Under the pieces are notes generated by a model. It was not told where the DNA came from. It did not search any database and was given only the letters and a program-made list of their open reading frames with translations. Below, one piece after another: positions 1 through 6,989 of a stretch of 7,438 nt of DNA (positions are counted from its first letter, which is position 1; each line of letters starts with the position of its first letter). The stretch covers positions 1-7,438 of the forward strand of contig SKKS01000205.1 in NCBI GenBank assembly GCA_007123625.1, given 5' to 3'. The DNA is from Paracoccaceae bacterium. Its GTDB lineage: Bacteria > Pseudomonadota > Alphaproteobacteria > Rhodobacterales > Rhodobacteraceae. The position numbers and the translations under genes were made by a program.

Positions 1-39
1 CAGCGCCCGCGAGGCGTACCGGGGCGGGTGGGTGGGGTG

Positions 40-61
40 CGCCGAGCGGGCGCTTTCGGCG
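40..61 (-). terminator. Weak hairpin downstream of pyrG (distal)
   Basis: Bases 40-45 (CGCCGA) pair with 56-61 (TCGGCG). A variant fold pairs 45-47 with 52-54 and bulges two T residues, giving about eight base pairs. It lies 35 bp past the pyrG stop in the direction of pyrG transcription. There is no T-tract on either side, so a terminator role is inferred from position alone. Confidence 0.25.
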
Positions 62-70
62 TCAGTATCC

Positions 71-88
71 TGCGCACTGGCCTGCGCA
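71..88 (-). terminator. Hairpin directly after pyrG stop
   Basis: TGCGCA at 71-76 and again at 83-88 is its own reverse complement, so the two copies form a 6-bp stem with a 6-base loop. The hairpin starts 7 bases beyond the pyrG stop codon. No T-run follows, as is common for GC-rich alphaproteobacterial terminators. Together with the hairpin at 40-61 it probably marks the end of the secG-pyrG transcript. Confidence 0.35.
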
Positions 89-95
89 AACTGCC

Positions 96-1739
96 TCAGA
101 CCAGCCGACTGGTCTCCATCGCCGCGCGGATGAAATCGGCGAACAGCGGATGCGGGGCAAAGGGCTTTGACTTCAGCTCCGGGTGAAACTGCACTCCGAT
201 GAACCACGGGTGGCCCTCGTGCTCGACGATCTCGGGTAGGCGGCCATCGGGGGACATGCCGGAGAACCGCAGCCCCGCCGCTTCCAGTTTCTCGCGAAAG
301 GTAATGTCCACCTCGTAGCGGTGGCGGTGGCGTTCCTCGATCCGGGTGTCGCCATAGACATGCGCCACTTTCGAATCCTCGGCCAACCGCGCGGCATAGG
401 CGCCCAGCCGCATGGTCCCGCCCTTGTCATCGTCGGGGCGGCGTTCGACCATCGCGTTGCCCTGCACCCATTCCTTGAGGTGATAGACAACGGGCGTGAA
501 GCGCTTCTGGCCCGCTTCGTGGTCGAATTCCTCGGATCCGGCATCGGCCATCCCGGCCAGATTGCGCGCGGCCTCGATCACGGCCATCTGCATGCCCAGA
601 CAGATGCCCATGTAGGGGATCTTCTTTTCCCGCGCCCATTGCGCGGCGCGGATCTTGCCTTCGGTGCCGCGTTCGCCAAAGCCCCCGGGAACAAGGATCG
701 CATGGATGCCCTGCAGGTGCGGCGAAGGATCTTCACGCTCGAAGATCTCGGCGTCGATCCATTCCACCTGCACGCGCACCCGGTTGGCCATCCCGCCATG
801 TGTCAGCGCTTCCTTGATCGACTTGTAGGCATCTTCAAGCTGCGTGTACTTGCCCACGATCGCCACCCGCACATCGCCTTCGGCGTTGTTCAGGCGGTCC
901 ATCACGTCTTCCCAGCGGGTCAGGTTCGGGCGCGGGGCAGGGGAGATGTCGAACGCATCCAGCACCGCCTGATCCAGCCCCACATTGTGATAGGCCAGTG
1001 GCGCTTCGTAGATGGATTTCAGGTCATAGGCGGGGATCACGGCATCGGGGCGGACGTTGCAGAACAGCGCGATCTTGGCGCGTTCCTTTTCGGGGATGGG
1101 GTGTTCCGATCGGCAGACCAGCACATCGGGCGCAATCCCGATCGAGCGCAATTCCTTCACCGAGTGCTGGGTGGGCTTGGTCTTCAATTCGCCCGATGCC
1201 GCAAGCCACGGCAAGAGCGTCAGGTGCATGAAGATGCATTGCCCGCGCGGGCGCTCATGGGCGAACTGGCGGATCGCCTCGAAGAACGGCAGCCCCTCGA
1301 TATCGCCCACAGTGCCGCCGATCTCGCACAGCATGAAATCGACCTCTTCCCCGCCGATGGCAAGGAAGTCCTTGATTTCATTTGTGACGTGGGGAATTAC
1401 TTGGATCGTCTTGCCCAGGTATTCGCCGCGCCGCTCCTTTTCCAGCACGTTCATGTAGATACGGCCCGAACTGATCGAATCGGTCTTGCGCGCGGGCACG
1501 CCTGTGAAGCGTTCGTAGTGGCCAAGGTCGAGGTCGGTCTCCGCGCCGTCGTCAGTGACAAAGACCTCGCCATGCTCGAACGGCGACATGGTGCCGGGAT
1601 CGACGTTCAGATACGGATCAAGCTTGCGCAACCGAACGCTGAACCCGCGCGCCTGCAGCAGCGCGCCCAGCGCTGCCGAGGCAAGCCCCTTTCCAAGCGA
1701 GGACACCACACCGCCGGTGATGAAAACGTATCGCGCCAT
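96..1739 (-). CDS. pyrG: CTP synthase (glutamine-hydrolysing)
   Basis: Cytosolic CTP synthase converts UTP to CTP using ATP and ammonia released from glutamine, the last step of pyrimidine nucleotide synthesis. The 547-residue product matches the usual length (about 545). The N-terminal synthetase domain (about 1-265) opens with GGVVSSLGKG, whose Lys17 sits in the ATP loop. It carries CEIGGTVGDIE at 138-148 and the KTKPTQ nucleotide-binding segment at 186-191. The C-terminal class I glutamine amidotransferase domain (about 290-540) has the oxyanion PGGFG at 351-355, nucleophile Cys380 in GICLGMQ, and His519/Glu521 in GVQFHPE. All catalytic residues are present, so the enzyme should be active. 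The family is activated by GTP and inhibited by CTP. The ATG start is supported by GGGAGA at 1748-1753, eight bases upstream. It follows secG by 161 bp on the same strand, a known alphaproteobacterial order. A long open frame antisense to it is a shadow. Confidence 0.98.
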   Translation of the reverse strand: MARYVFITGGVVSSLGKGLASAALGALLQARGFSVRLRKLDPYLNVDPGTMSPFEHGEVFVTDDGAETDLDLGHYERFTGVPARKTDSISSGRIYMNVLEKERRGEYLGKTIQVIPHVTNEIKDFLAIGGEEVDFMLCEIGGTVGDIEGLPFFEAIRQFAHERPRGQCIFMHLTLLPWLAASGELKTKPTQHSVKELRSIGIAPDVLVCRSEHPIPEKERAKIALFCNVRPDAVIPAYDLKSIYEAPLAYHNVGLDQAVLDAFDISPAPRPNLTRWEDVMDRLNNAEGDVRVAIVGKYTQLEDAYKSIKEALTHGGMANRVRVQVEWIDAEIFEREDPSPHLQGIHAILVPGGFGERGTEGKIRAAQWAREKKIPYMGICLGMQMAVIEAARNLAGMADAGSEEFDHEAGQKRFTPVVYHLKEWVQGNAMVERRPDDDKGGTMRLGAYAARLAEDSKVAHVYGDTRIEERHRHRYEVDITFREKLEAAGLRFSGMSPDGRLPEIVEHEGHPWFIGVQFHPELKSKPFAPHPLFADFIRAAMETSRLV

Positions 1740-1806
1740 GAGTGGGGTCTCCCGTGCGTTTCGTCGGTTCAGCGGCCTTCGCGCCAGCGACCATCACGGG
1801 GTGCGA

Positions 1807-1835
1807 CCTTTACGCCAATCCCGCCCGATGCGCAA
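1807..1835 (-). promoter_or_regulatory. Weak candidate pyrG promoter
   Basis: Read on the minus strand, TTGCGC (1830-1835) and TAAAGG (1807-1812) are separated by exactly 17 bases. Each matches three of six sigma-70 consensus bases. Spacing and position in the secG-pyrG gap fit a pyrG-specific promoter, but such matches arise easily by chance. The -10 overlaps one arm of an inverted repeat, GACCTTT (1805-1811) with AAAGGTC (1842-1848). Confidence 0.2.
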
Positions 1836-1851
1836 CCCGCCAAAGGTCCGG

Positions 1852-1872
1852 CCGGGCGCAGCGCGCACCCGG
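1852..1872 (-). terminator. Hairpin between secG and pyrG
   Basis: On the minus strand this 21-base element folds into an 8-bp stem with one G.T wobble and a 5-base loop. The arms are CCGGGTGC and GCGCCCGG. It begins 28 bases after the secG stop. No T-run follows, so it may be a partial terminator, an mRNA-stabilising stem or a processing site that uncouples secG from pyrG expression. The structure is read from the sequence; the role is inferred. Confidence 0.45.
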
Positions 1873-1900
1873 AAGATCGGTAAGGCGTAGAAACTCTGGA

Positions 1901-2257
1901 TCAGTCGGCGCGCGGCGGTGTCAGTGGCTCGTCCCCGACCGGCGGCGGCAGCAATCCGTCGGCATCGGGCAGGGCGGGCGCCGTGGCCGGTGCCGGCGTC
2001 GGCACACCCAGCCGGTCCAGAACCGACGTGGTCGTGCTTTGCTGCGCGGCAATGACCGTCAACGTCAGCGAAGTGATGATGAACGCGATTGCCAGCACCC
2101 AGGTCATCTTGGCCAGCCCGGTCAGGGGCGGACGGCTGGCTTGTGGGCCACCACCGCCACCAATGCCCAGCCCGCCGCCTTCGGAGCGCTGCAACAGCAC
2201 CACGCCGGTCAGCGACAGCGCCAGCAAGAGATGGACAATCAGGACGACATTTTGCAT
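1901..2257 (-). CDS. secG: Preprotein translocase subunit SecG
   Basis: SecG is the small accessory subunit of the SecYEG inner-membrane channel and aids SecA-driven protein export. The 118-residue product has the family layout: a first membrane helix at about 3-21, the conserved cytoplasmic loop LLQRSEGGGLGIGGGGG (21-37), and a second helix at about 50-70. Both helix ends and the Gly-rich loop are diagnostic. Residues 85-118 form a Pro/Ala/Asp-rich tail with no membrane character, a common extension in alphaproteobacteria and likely disordered. The start is the only ATG before the first helix. The upstream ribosome-binding signal is weak (GGGCCCG, about 5 bases before the ATG). It heads the secG-pyrG pair. 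The tpiA gene often found upstream in this class is absent; an unrelated divergent gene lies there instead. Confidence 0.96.
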   Translation of the reverse strand: MQNVVLIVHLLLALSLTGVVLLQRSEGGGLGIGGGGGPQASRPPLTGLAKMTWVLAIAFIITSLTLTVIAAQQSTTTSVLDRLGVPTPAPATAPALPDADGLLPPPVGDEPLTPPRAD

Positions 2258-2286
2258 CAGTTCGGGCCCGTTTTCGCGTTGCGGCC

Positions 2287-2315
2287 TATCTATGCCCTGC
2301 GCGCGCAGCCCGCAA
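2287..2315 (-). promoter_or_regulatory. Weak candidate secG promoter
   Basis: On the minus strand, TTGCGG (2310-2315) and TAGATA (2287-2292) are 17 bases apart, about 30-58 bases upstream of the secG ATG. Each hexamer matches only three of six consensus bases. TAGATA lies in one of the few AT-rich patches of the divergent gap. Position and spacing are the main support. Confidence 0.25.
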
Positions 2316-2370
2316 CCCCTCGTTCAAGGGAACCGGCATTCCCGCGCTATCTGGCGGTTCTTGCCCCTTA

Positions 2371-2392
2371 CTGGCCCCGATCTGGCCCCGAT
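2371..2392. repeat. Perfect 11-bp tandem duplication
   Basis: CTGGCCCCGAT occurs twice with no spacer, at 2371-2381 and 2382-2392, in the gap between secG and its divergent neighbour. The 11-bp period is close to one helical turn, so both copies would face the same side of the DNA. It could be a paired operator or simple replication slippage; nothing in the sequence decides between these. Confidence 0.6.
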
Positions 2393-2433
2393 CGTGTCAA
2401 TTTCGCCGCGCAGTCTGCAGCCACGCGATTGCC

Positions 2434-2437
2434 GGAG
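2434..2437 (+). promoter_or_regulatory. Ribosome-binding site that decides the start at 2446
   Basis: GGAG ends eight bases before the ATG at 2446. An in-frame GTG at 2437 overlaps this motif and would have no usable ribosome-binding site, so the ATG is preferred. The paralogue's N-terminus aligns residue for residue from this ATG. Confidence 0.6.
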
Positions 2438-2445
2438 TGATTTCA

Positions 2446-3345
2446 ATGAATGCCATTTCACATTTCCAGCGCAAGATACGCCGCAGGTTGTGGCGTGAGC
2501 GCCGCCGAATGCTGGTTTGCGCCGCGCTGATGGTCCTGACCCAATATGTCCTGTGCCTTGCGCTTGCGCCCGAACTCCTTTGGTCGGCGGTTCCGGCGCT
2601 GCGCGCACTGATAGCGGCGCTGGCGATCGGGCTGCTGATCGTTGTGGTCGCACTGGTCCTGCCTGCGATGCGATTCGTGGCCGAGGTGTTTTGTGTCCTT
2701 GCCCTCGGCGCCACATGCGTGACCTTCATCGACCCGTCCTTCCGGTTCAGCATCTGGTATCTAACCGCCCAACCGCGCGCTCTGGTCTGGGTGCTTGTCG
2801 CGCTGGCCCTGCTTGCACTGGCATACGAGGGACAATTGTTCCGTTTCCCGCTGATGCGCGCACCGAAGGGGCGGTTTGCCGGGGTCTCGCGCCTGACTGC
2901 CCCGGTGCTGTGGGACGGGCTGGCCGGGACACCACCGCATCTGGACCGGCTGGCCGACCGCGACATCATCGTTGCCTTCGAAGCGTTGGAGCCCGGCGCG
3001 CCGCACCGGCGCTTCGTGTCGCGCTTTGGCGATCGGGGCATTATCGAGGAATACCAGTTCGTCGAAGTCTGCGATCCGCCGCATCATCTCCGCTTTCGGT
3101 GGCAGGCGCTCAATGCGGCGCCGAACACCGGCCATGACACCGGCATCTATGATCTGCGAATCATCGATACAGGCCGGAAACGGCGGGTGACTGGCGCTTC
3201 CTCTGCCCGGGCCTTTCCGGCCAATTTCGTTCTGCGTGGTTGGCTGGACGATCATTTCGGCCGCGAACTGGACCGCAAGCTTGAATTGCTTGAACGCCGG
3301 GCCGACGGGGCACCGGCCGCGCTTGCGGTGGCTGCGCCGGGATAG
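2446..3345 (+). CDS. Uncharacterised membrane protein, SRPBCC-like C-terminal domain (paralogue A)
   Basis: I do not recognise a named gene. The 299-residue product starts with a strongly basic segment (residues 9-21 hold nine Arg/Lys). Four predicted membrane helices follow at about 22-40, 52-72, 77-95 and 111-128. A soluble domain of about 160 residues (130-290) comes next. By pattern this domain resembles the SRPBCC/START helix-grip fold: VLWDGLAG near its start, alternating strand-like segments such as YDLRI at 235-239, and a long C-terminal helix from PANFVLRGWLDD to LERRADG. Basic N-terminus and even helix count predict both ends in the cytoplasm. A Pro/Ala tail ends it. It has five Cys (25, 37, 83, 91, 209), four of them in or beside helices. 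The next gene is a paralogue with the same layout, 62 bp away on the same strand. The frame is open further upstream, but ATG 2446 is chosen by its ribosome-binding site and paralogue alignment. Confidence 0.85.
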   Translation: MNAISHFQRKIRRRLWRERRRMLVCAALMVLTQYVLCLALAPELLWSAVPALRALIAALAIGLLIVVVALVLPAMRFVAEVFCVLALGATCVTFIDPSFRFSIWYLTAQPRALVWVLVALALLALAYEGQLFRFPLMRAPKGRFAGVSRLTAPVLWDGLAGTPPHLDRLADRDIIVAFEALEPGAPHRRFVSRFGDRGIIEEYQFVEVCDPPHHLRFRWQALNAAPNTGHDTGIYDLRIIDTGRKRRVTGASSARAFPANFVLRGWLDDHFGRELDRKLELLERRADGAPAALAVAAPG

Positions 3346-3396
3346 AAGCAACATTTCAGCCTGCGCCCGGCGCTGGGAATTGAGGAAATCAAAGAT

Positions 3397-3403
3397 AGGA
3401 AGG
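3397..3403 (+). promoter_or_regulatory. Strong ribosome-binding site for paralogue B
   Basis: AGGAAGG lies four bases before the ATG at 3408, with its AGGA core seven bases upstream. It is one of the best Shine-Dalgarno matches in the window and clearly better than that of paralogue A. The second gene may therefore be translated more efficiently from a shared transcript. Confidence 0.65.
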
Positions 3404-3407
3404 CGCC

Positions 3408-4316
3408 ATGAACGCCCTGATACATTTCCTGCGCAAGATGCGCCGCAAGCTGTGGCGCGAACGCCGCCGCGCGGTGTTCGGCGGGGCGGTGATGTTTCTC
3501 AGCCAGATCATGCTGGCCTATGCGGTGAACCCTTCGCTTTTGATGACAGTTGTGCCGTATCTGAATGGCATGGTCGCGGTGTTGGTGGTGATGGTGCTGG
3601 CCTTGCTTGCCGCACTGTTGCTGCCCGCGCTGCGCAATGGGGTCGAGGTGCTGGCGATCCTGAGCCTGCTGAGCGCGGTCGTCGCGTTCCATGATCCGAC
3701 ACTCCGGTTGGTCGGCCTGTCCGCCATGCGGGATCAGCCGTGGCAGCTTCCGGCGGCGCTGGCAGTTTTTGTCCTTGCCGACCTTGTCTATTCCGGGCGT
3801 GTGTTCACGTTCCCCGCCATTCGTGGGCCAAAGGCACGCTATGCGGGCACATCGCGCCTGCCGCAGACGGTCCTGTGGGACGGGCTGGTCGGCGCGCCGC
3901 CTTACAAGGACAAGCTGGCAGACCGCGACAAGACCATCGCCTTCGAAGAACTCCATCCCGGCCAGCCACACCGGCGCGTGGTCGTGCGCGACACCGAGAT
4001 CAGCACGCTTGAACAGCATCAGATGGTCCGCCTGCCTGATCCGCCGAACCGGATCAGATTCGACTGGGCGATCCTGACGGCGGACCCGTCTTCGGGCTTT
4101 GACTCCGGCACCTATGATCTGCGCATCATGGATCAGGGCCGCCACCGCCGGGTCGAGGTGATCGACCAGGTGCGCAGCTATCCGGCGAATCTCGTGTTCC
4201 GCGCGTGGATCGATGACAGCATGGGGCGCACGCTTGACGAAAGGCTGGAAACTCTGGAACGCCGCGCGGACGGACCGGAGCCGGGCGCGCTTTCCGCGGC
4301 GCCTGCAGGGGGGTAA
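3408..4316 (+). CDS. Uncharacterised membrane protein, SRPBCC-like C-terminal domain (paralogue B)
   Basis: No named gene is recognised. The 302-residue product repeats the design of its upstream neighbour: a basic N-terminus with RRKLWRERRR at 12-21, four predicted membrane helices (about 22-40, 52-73, 78-94, 113-129), and a soluble C-terminal domain (about 131-290) followed by a short Pro/Gly/Ala tail. Aligned by hand from VLWDGL to RRADG, the two domains share about 75 of 135 positions. Conserved pieces are LADRD, AFE, PHRR, DPP, YDLRI, PAN and LERRADG. The membrane part is more diverged. Unlike paralogue A it has no Cys. The domain pattern suggests an SRPBCC/START-type cavity that binds a hydrophobic ligand or partner, but that is inference. 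A strong ribosome-binding site supports the ATG, and a 14-bp hairpin follows the stop, so the pair is probably one transcript. Confidence 0.88.
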   Translation: MNALIHFLRKMRRKLWRERRRAVFGGAVMFLSQIMLAYAVNPSLLMTVVPYLNGMVAVLVVMVLALLAALLLPALRNGVEVLAILSLLSAVVAFHDPTLRLVGLSAMRDQPWQLPAALAVFVLADLVYSGRVFTFPAIRGPKARYAGTSRLPQTVLWDGLVGAPPYKDKLADRDKTIAFEELHPGQPHRRVVVRDTEISTLEQHQMVRLPDPPNRIRFDWAILTADPSSGFDSGTYDLRIMDQGRHRRVEVIDQVRSYPANLVFRAWIDDSMGRTLDERLETLERRADGPEPGALSAAPAGG

Positions 4317-4318
4317 CC

Positions 4319-4360
4319 CGGCGCCGGTGCCCGGGTGCAAGTGCGTGGGCACCGGTGCTG
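4319..4360 (+). terminator. Strong 14-bp hairpin closing the paralogue pair
   Basis: Left arm 4319-4332 pairs with right arm 4347-4360 over 14 consecutive positions. Twelve pairs are Watson-Crick and two are G.T; the loop is 14 bases (4333-4346). It begins three bases after the paralogue B stop. The tail after the stem (TTGTCGG) is only weakly T-rich, so termination may be imperfect or the stem may protect the mRNA 3' end. It is the longest inverted repeat I found in the window. Confidence 0.65.
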
Positions 4361-4383
4361 TTGTCGGCTGACCGCATTTCCGG

Positions 4384-4412
4384 TTTCCCCGCCGCGCGCT
4401 GCCCGCTATACC
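4384..4412 (+). promoter_or_regulatory. Candidate purA promoter
   Basis: TATACC at 4407-4412 matches four of six -10 consensus bases, and TTTCCC at 4384-4389 matches three of six -35 bases, with a 17-base spacer. It lies between the hairpin that ends the previous unit and the purA start. It would give a leader of roughly 50 bases. Just downstream, CCGGG (4416-4420) can pair with CCCGG (4431-4435) in the leader. Confidence 0.3.
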
Positions 4413-4467
4413 GCTCCGGGGTGTTTGGCGCCCGGCGGTTCAAGACTAGGCAGGGAGCCTGACAGAT

Positions 4468-5759
<1,292 letters not shown>

Positions 5760-5760
<1 letters not shown>

Positions 5761-5999
5761 TGGAACTCAGCTACAAAGCCCGCCGTCGCCTGTCGTTGCT
5801 GATCCTGTTGATCGGCCTGCCGCTTTATGTCGTGGTCGCCGTGAACGTGATTGCGCTGTTCGACCGCCCGCCGTTCTGGGTGGAACTGGTGGTGTATCTT
5901 GTACTGGGGGTAATCTGGGCGCTGCCGTTCAAGGCGGTGTTCAAGGGTGTGTCGCAACCCGATCCGGAAAGCGGAAAGCCCCCGCCGCCGCGCCACTGA
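5760..5999 (+). CDS. Small two-helix membrane protein, DUF2842-like
   Basis: This 79-residue protein of unknown function has a basic start (KARRR at 6-10), a membrane helix at about 11-33, a short loop with FDRPPF, and a second helix at about 40-57 ending in GVIWALPFKAVFKGV. A Pro-rich tail (PDPESGKPPPPRH) closes it. Helix spacing, Y-VV at the end of helix one and the G-IW-LPFK motif resemble the DUF2842 family of alphaproteobacterial membrane proteins; this is recognition by eye. The ATG overlaps the purA TGA by one base (TGATG). It therefore has no independent ribosome-binding site and is probably translated by reinitiation after purA. Its link to purine synthesis is unknown. Confidence 0.8.
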
Positions 6000-6026
6000 T
6001 TCCATCGCCAGCCTCAGGCGCGTTGC

Positions 6027-6050
6027 GCACGCCGGGGCCTTCAGGCGTGC
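6027..6050. terminator. Inverted repeat in the convergent gap
   Basis: GCACGCC at 6027-6033 and GGCGTGC at 6044-6050 form a perfect 7-bp stem with a 10-base loop. It sits in the 62-bp gap between two convergent genes, so it could serve both strands as a shared terminator. Neither side has a T-run. A smaller GCC-TCA-GGC stem lies at 6011-6019. Confidence 0.45.
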
Positions 6051-6061
6051 CAGAAGTCGGT

Positions 6062-6856
6062 TCAGCCGTTCCGGGTGCGCAGCGTTTCGGCGAAACTTTC
6101 GAAGACCTTGGCGTTGGCGGCGATAAGCGCGCCCTTCTCTATTGGATCGTCACCGTCGCGCAACCCCTGGATCAGCCCACCGGCTTCCTGCACCAGCAAC
6201 AGCCCGGCGGCAATGTCCCACGCGTTCAGTTCGCGCTCCCAGAACCCGTCCACCCGACCGGCGGCTACATAGGCCAGATCCAGCGCCGCCGCGCCCCAGC
6301 GCCGCACGCCCGCCGTGGCGGGCATTAGTGCGGCCAGATCATGCAGCATCGCAGGCAGGGTGCGCTTCGCGCCGGAGGGCACCCCGGTGGCAAAGATGCA
6401 TTCGGACATCTTGTGCCGGTCCGACACCCGCAGGCGGCGGTCGTTCATGAACGCGCCGAGGCCTTTTTCGGCGATGAACATCTCGTCCTTGGCCGGGTCA
6501 AAGACAACGGCCGAGATGATCCTGCCCTTGTGTTCCAGCGCGATCGAAACCGCCCAGTGCGGCAATCCGTGCAGGAAATTCGTCGTGCCGTCCAGCGGAT
6601 CGACGATCCAGCGGCGGGTCGGATCGGTGCCCGGTGTCTCGCCCGTTTCCTCGCCCAGCCAACCATAGGTCGGGCGCCCGGTCATCAGTTCCTCGCGGAT
6701 GATCCGCTCGGCGGCGATATCGGCGCGGCTGACGAAGTCTCCGGCCGATTTGGACGATACCTGCAGGTTCTCGACCTCGCGGAAGTCCTTGACCAGCGAG
6801 CGCGCGGCCTTGCGGGCGGCCTTGATCATGAGGTTGAGGTTTGCGCTGCCTTGCAT
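6062..6856 (-). CDS. suhB: Inositol monophosphatase family protein (SuhB type)
   Basis: A Mg-dependent sugar-phosphate phosphatase of the inositol monophosphatase family, 264 residues against 267 in E. coli SuhB. Visible motifs in order: SKSAGDFVSRAD (35-46), GEE with metal ligand Glu69/Glu70 (68-70), WIVDPLDGTTNF (83-94) with metal ligands Asp86 and Asp89, and NAWDIAAG (211-218) with Asp214. ALDLAYVAAGRVDGFWE at 191-207 is close to E. coli SuhB. All metal ligands are present. E. coli SuhB also takes part in rRNA antitermination; whether this one does is unknown, and related enzymes may prefer other sugar phosphates. The frame is open far upstream, but the ATG at 6856 is chosen because AAGGAG (6866-6871) lies nine bases before it and the protein aligns with the family from there. 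It is divergent from the pfkB-like gene and convergent with the DUF2842-like gene. Confidence 0.93.
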   Translation of the reverse strand: MQGSANLNLMIKAARKAARSLVKDFREVENLQVSSKSAGDFVSRADIAAERIIREELMTGRPTYGWLGEETGETPGTDPTRRWIVDPLDGTTNFLHGLPHWAVSIALEHKGRIISAVVFDPAKDEMFIAEKGLGAFMNDRRLRVSDRHKMSECIFATGVPSGAKRTLPAMLHDLAALMPATAGVRRWGAAALDLAYVAAGRVDGFWERELNAWDIAAGLLLVQEAGGLIQGLRDGDDPIEKGALIAANAKVFESFAETLRTRNG

Positions 6857-6865
6857 CGGTCCGGG

Positions 6866-6871
6866 CTCCTT
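6866..6871 (-). promoter_or_regulatory. Ribosome-binding site that fixes the suhB start
   Basis: On the minus strand these bases read AAGGAG, nine bases before the ATG at 6856. The reading frame stays open to the window edge, so this site and family alignment are what exclude the much longer product. Confidence 0.75.
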
Positions 6872-6887
6872 CGTGCTGCCGCGACAG

Positions 6888-6916
6888 GCTATATGCTCAG
6901 GCGGGCGGAAAGGAAA
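6888..6916 (-). promoter_or_regulatory. Candidate suhB promoter in divergent gap
   Basis: On the minus strand TATAGC (6888-6893) matches four of six -10 bases; 17 bases upstream is TTTCCT (6911-6916), which matches three of six -35 bases. The core GCTATATG is the only AT-rich patch in the 133-bp gap. It could also serve the divergent kinase gene, for which I find no better promoter. Confidence 0.25.
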
Positions 6917-6989
6917 GGGTCGCACGCTTGCCGCTCTCCCGTGGCCGTGACAGGGTGGCGCGGCACAACCCGTTGCAAGAGACCGCTCG

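Noticed and set aside
321..1883. 520-codon open frame on the plus strand opposite pyrG
   Set aside because: It lies almost entirely antisense to a fully motif-complete CTP synthase. Its translation is rich in His, Arg, Asp and Ala with no recognisable domain, as expected for the mirror frame of a GC-rich gene.
2320..2340. Possible tRNA T-arm (GTTCAAGGGAACC)
   Set aside because: No matching T-stem order, no anticodon arm, acceptor stem or CCA end at the right distances on either strand.
2089..2445. Upstream 119-codon extension of paralogue A
   Set aside because: It overlaps secG antisense and its translation is Arg/Ala/Pro-rich without features. The paralogue alignment starts exactly at ATG 2446, next to a ribosome-binding site.
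3252..4352. 366-codon open frame opposite the paralogue pair
   Set aside because: Antisense to paralogue B, and crosses the gap between the two paralogues. The plus-strand frame has membrane helices, a good ribosome-binding site and a paralogue; this one has none of these.
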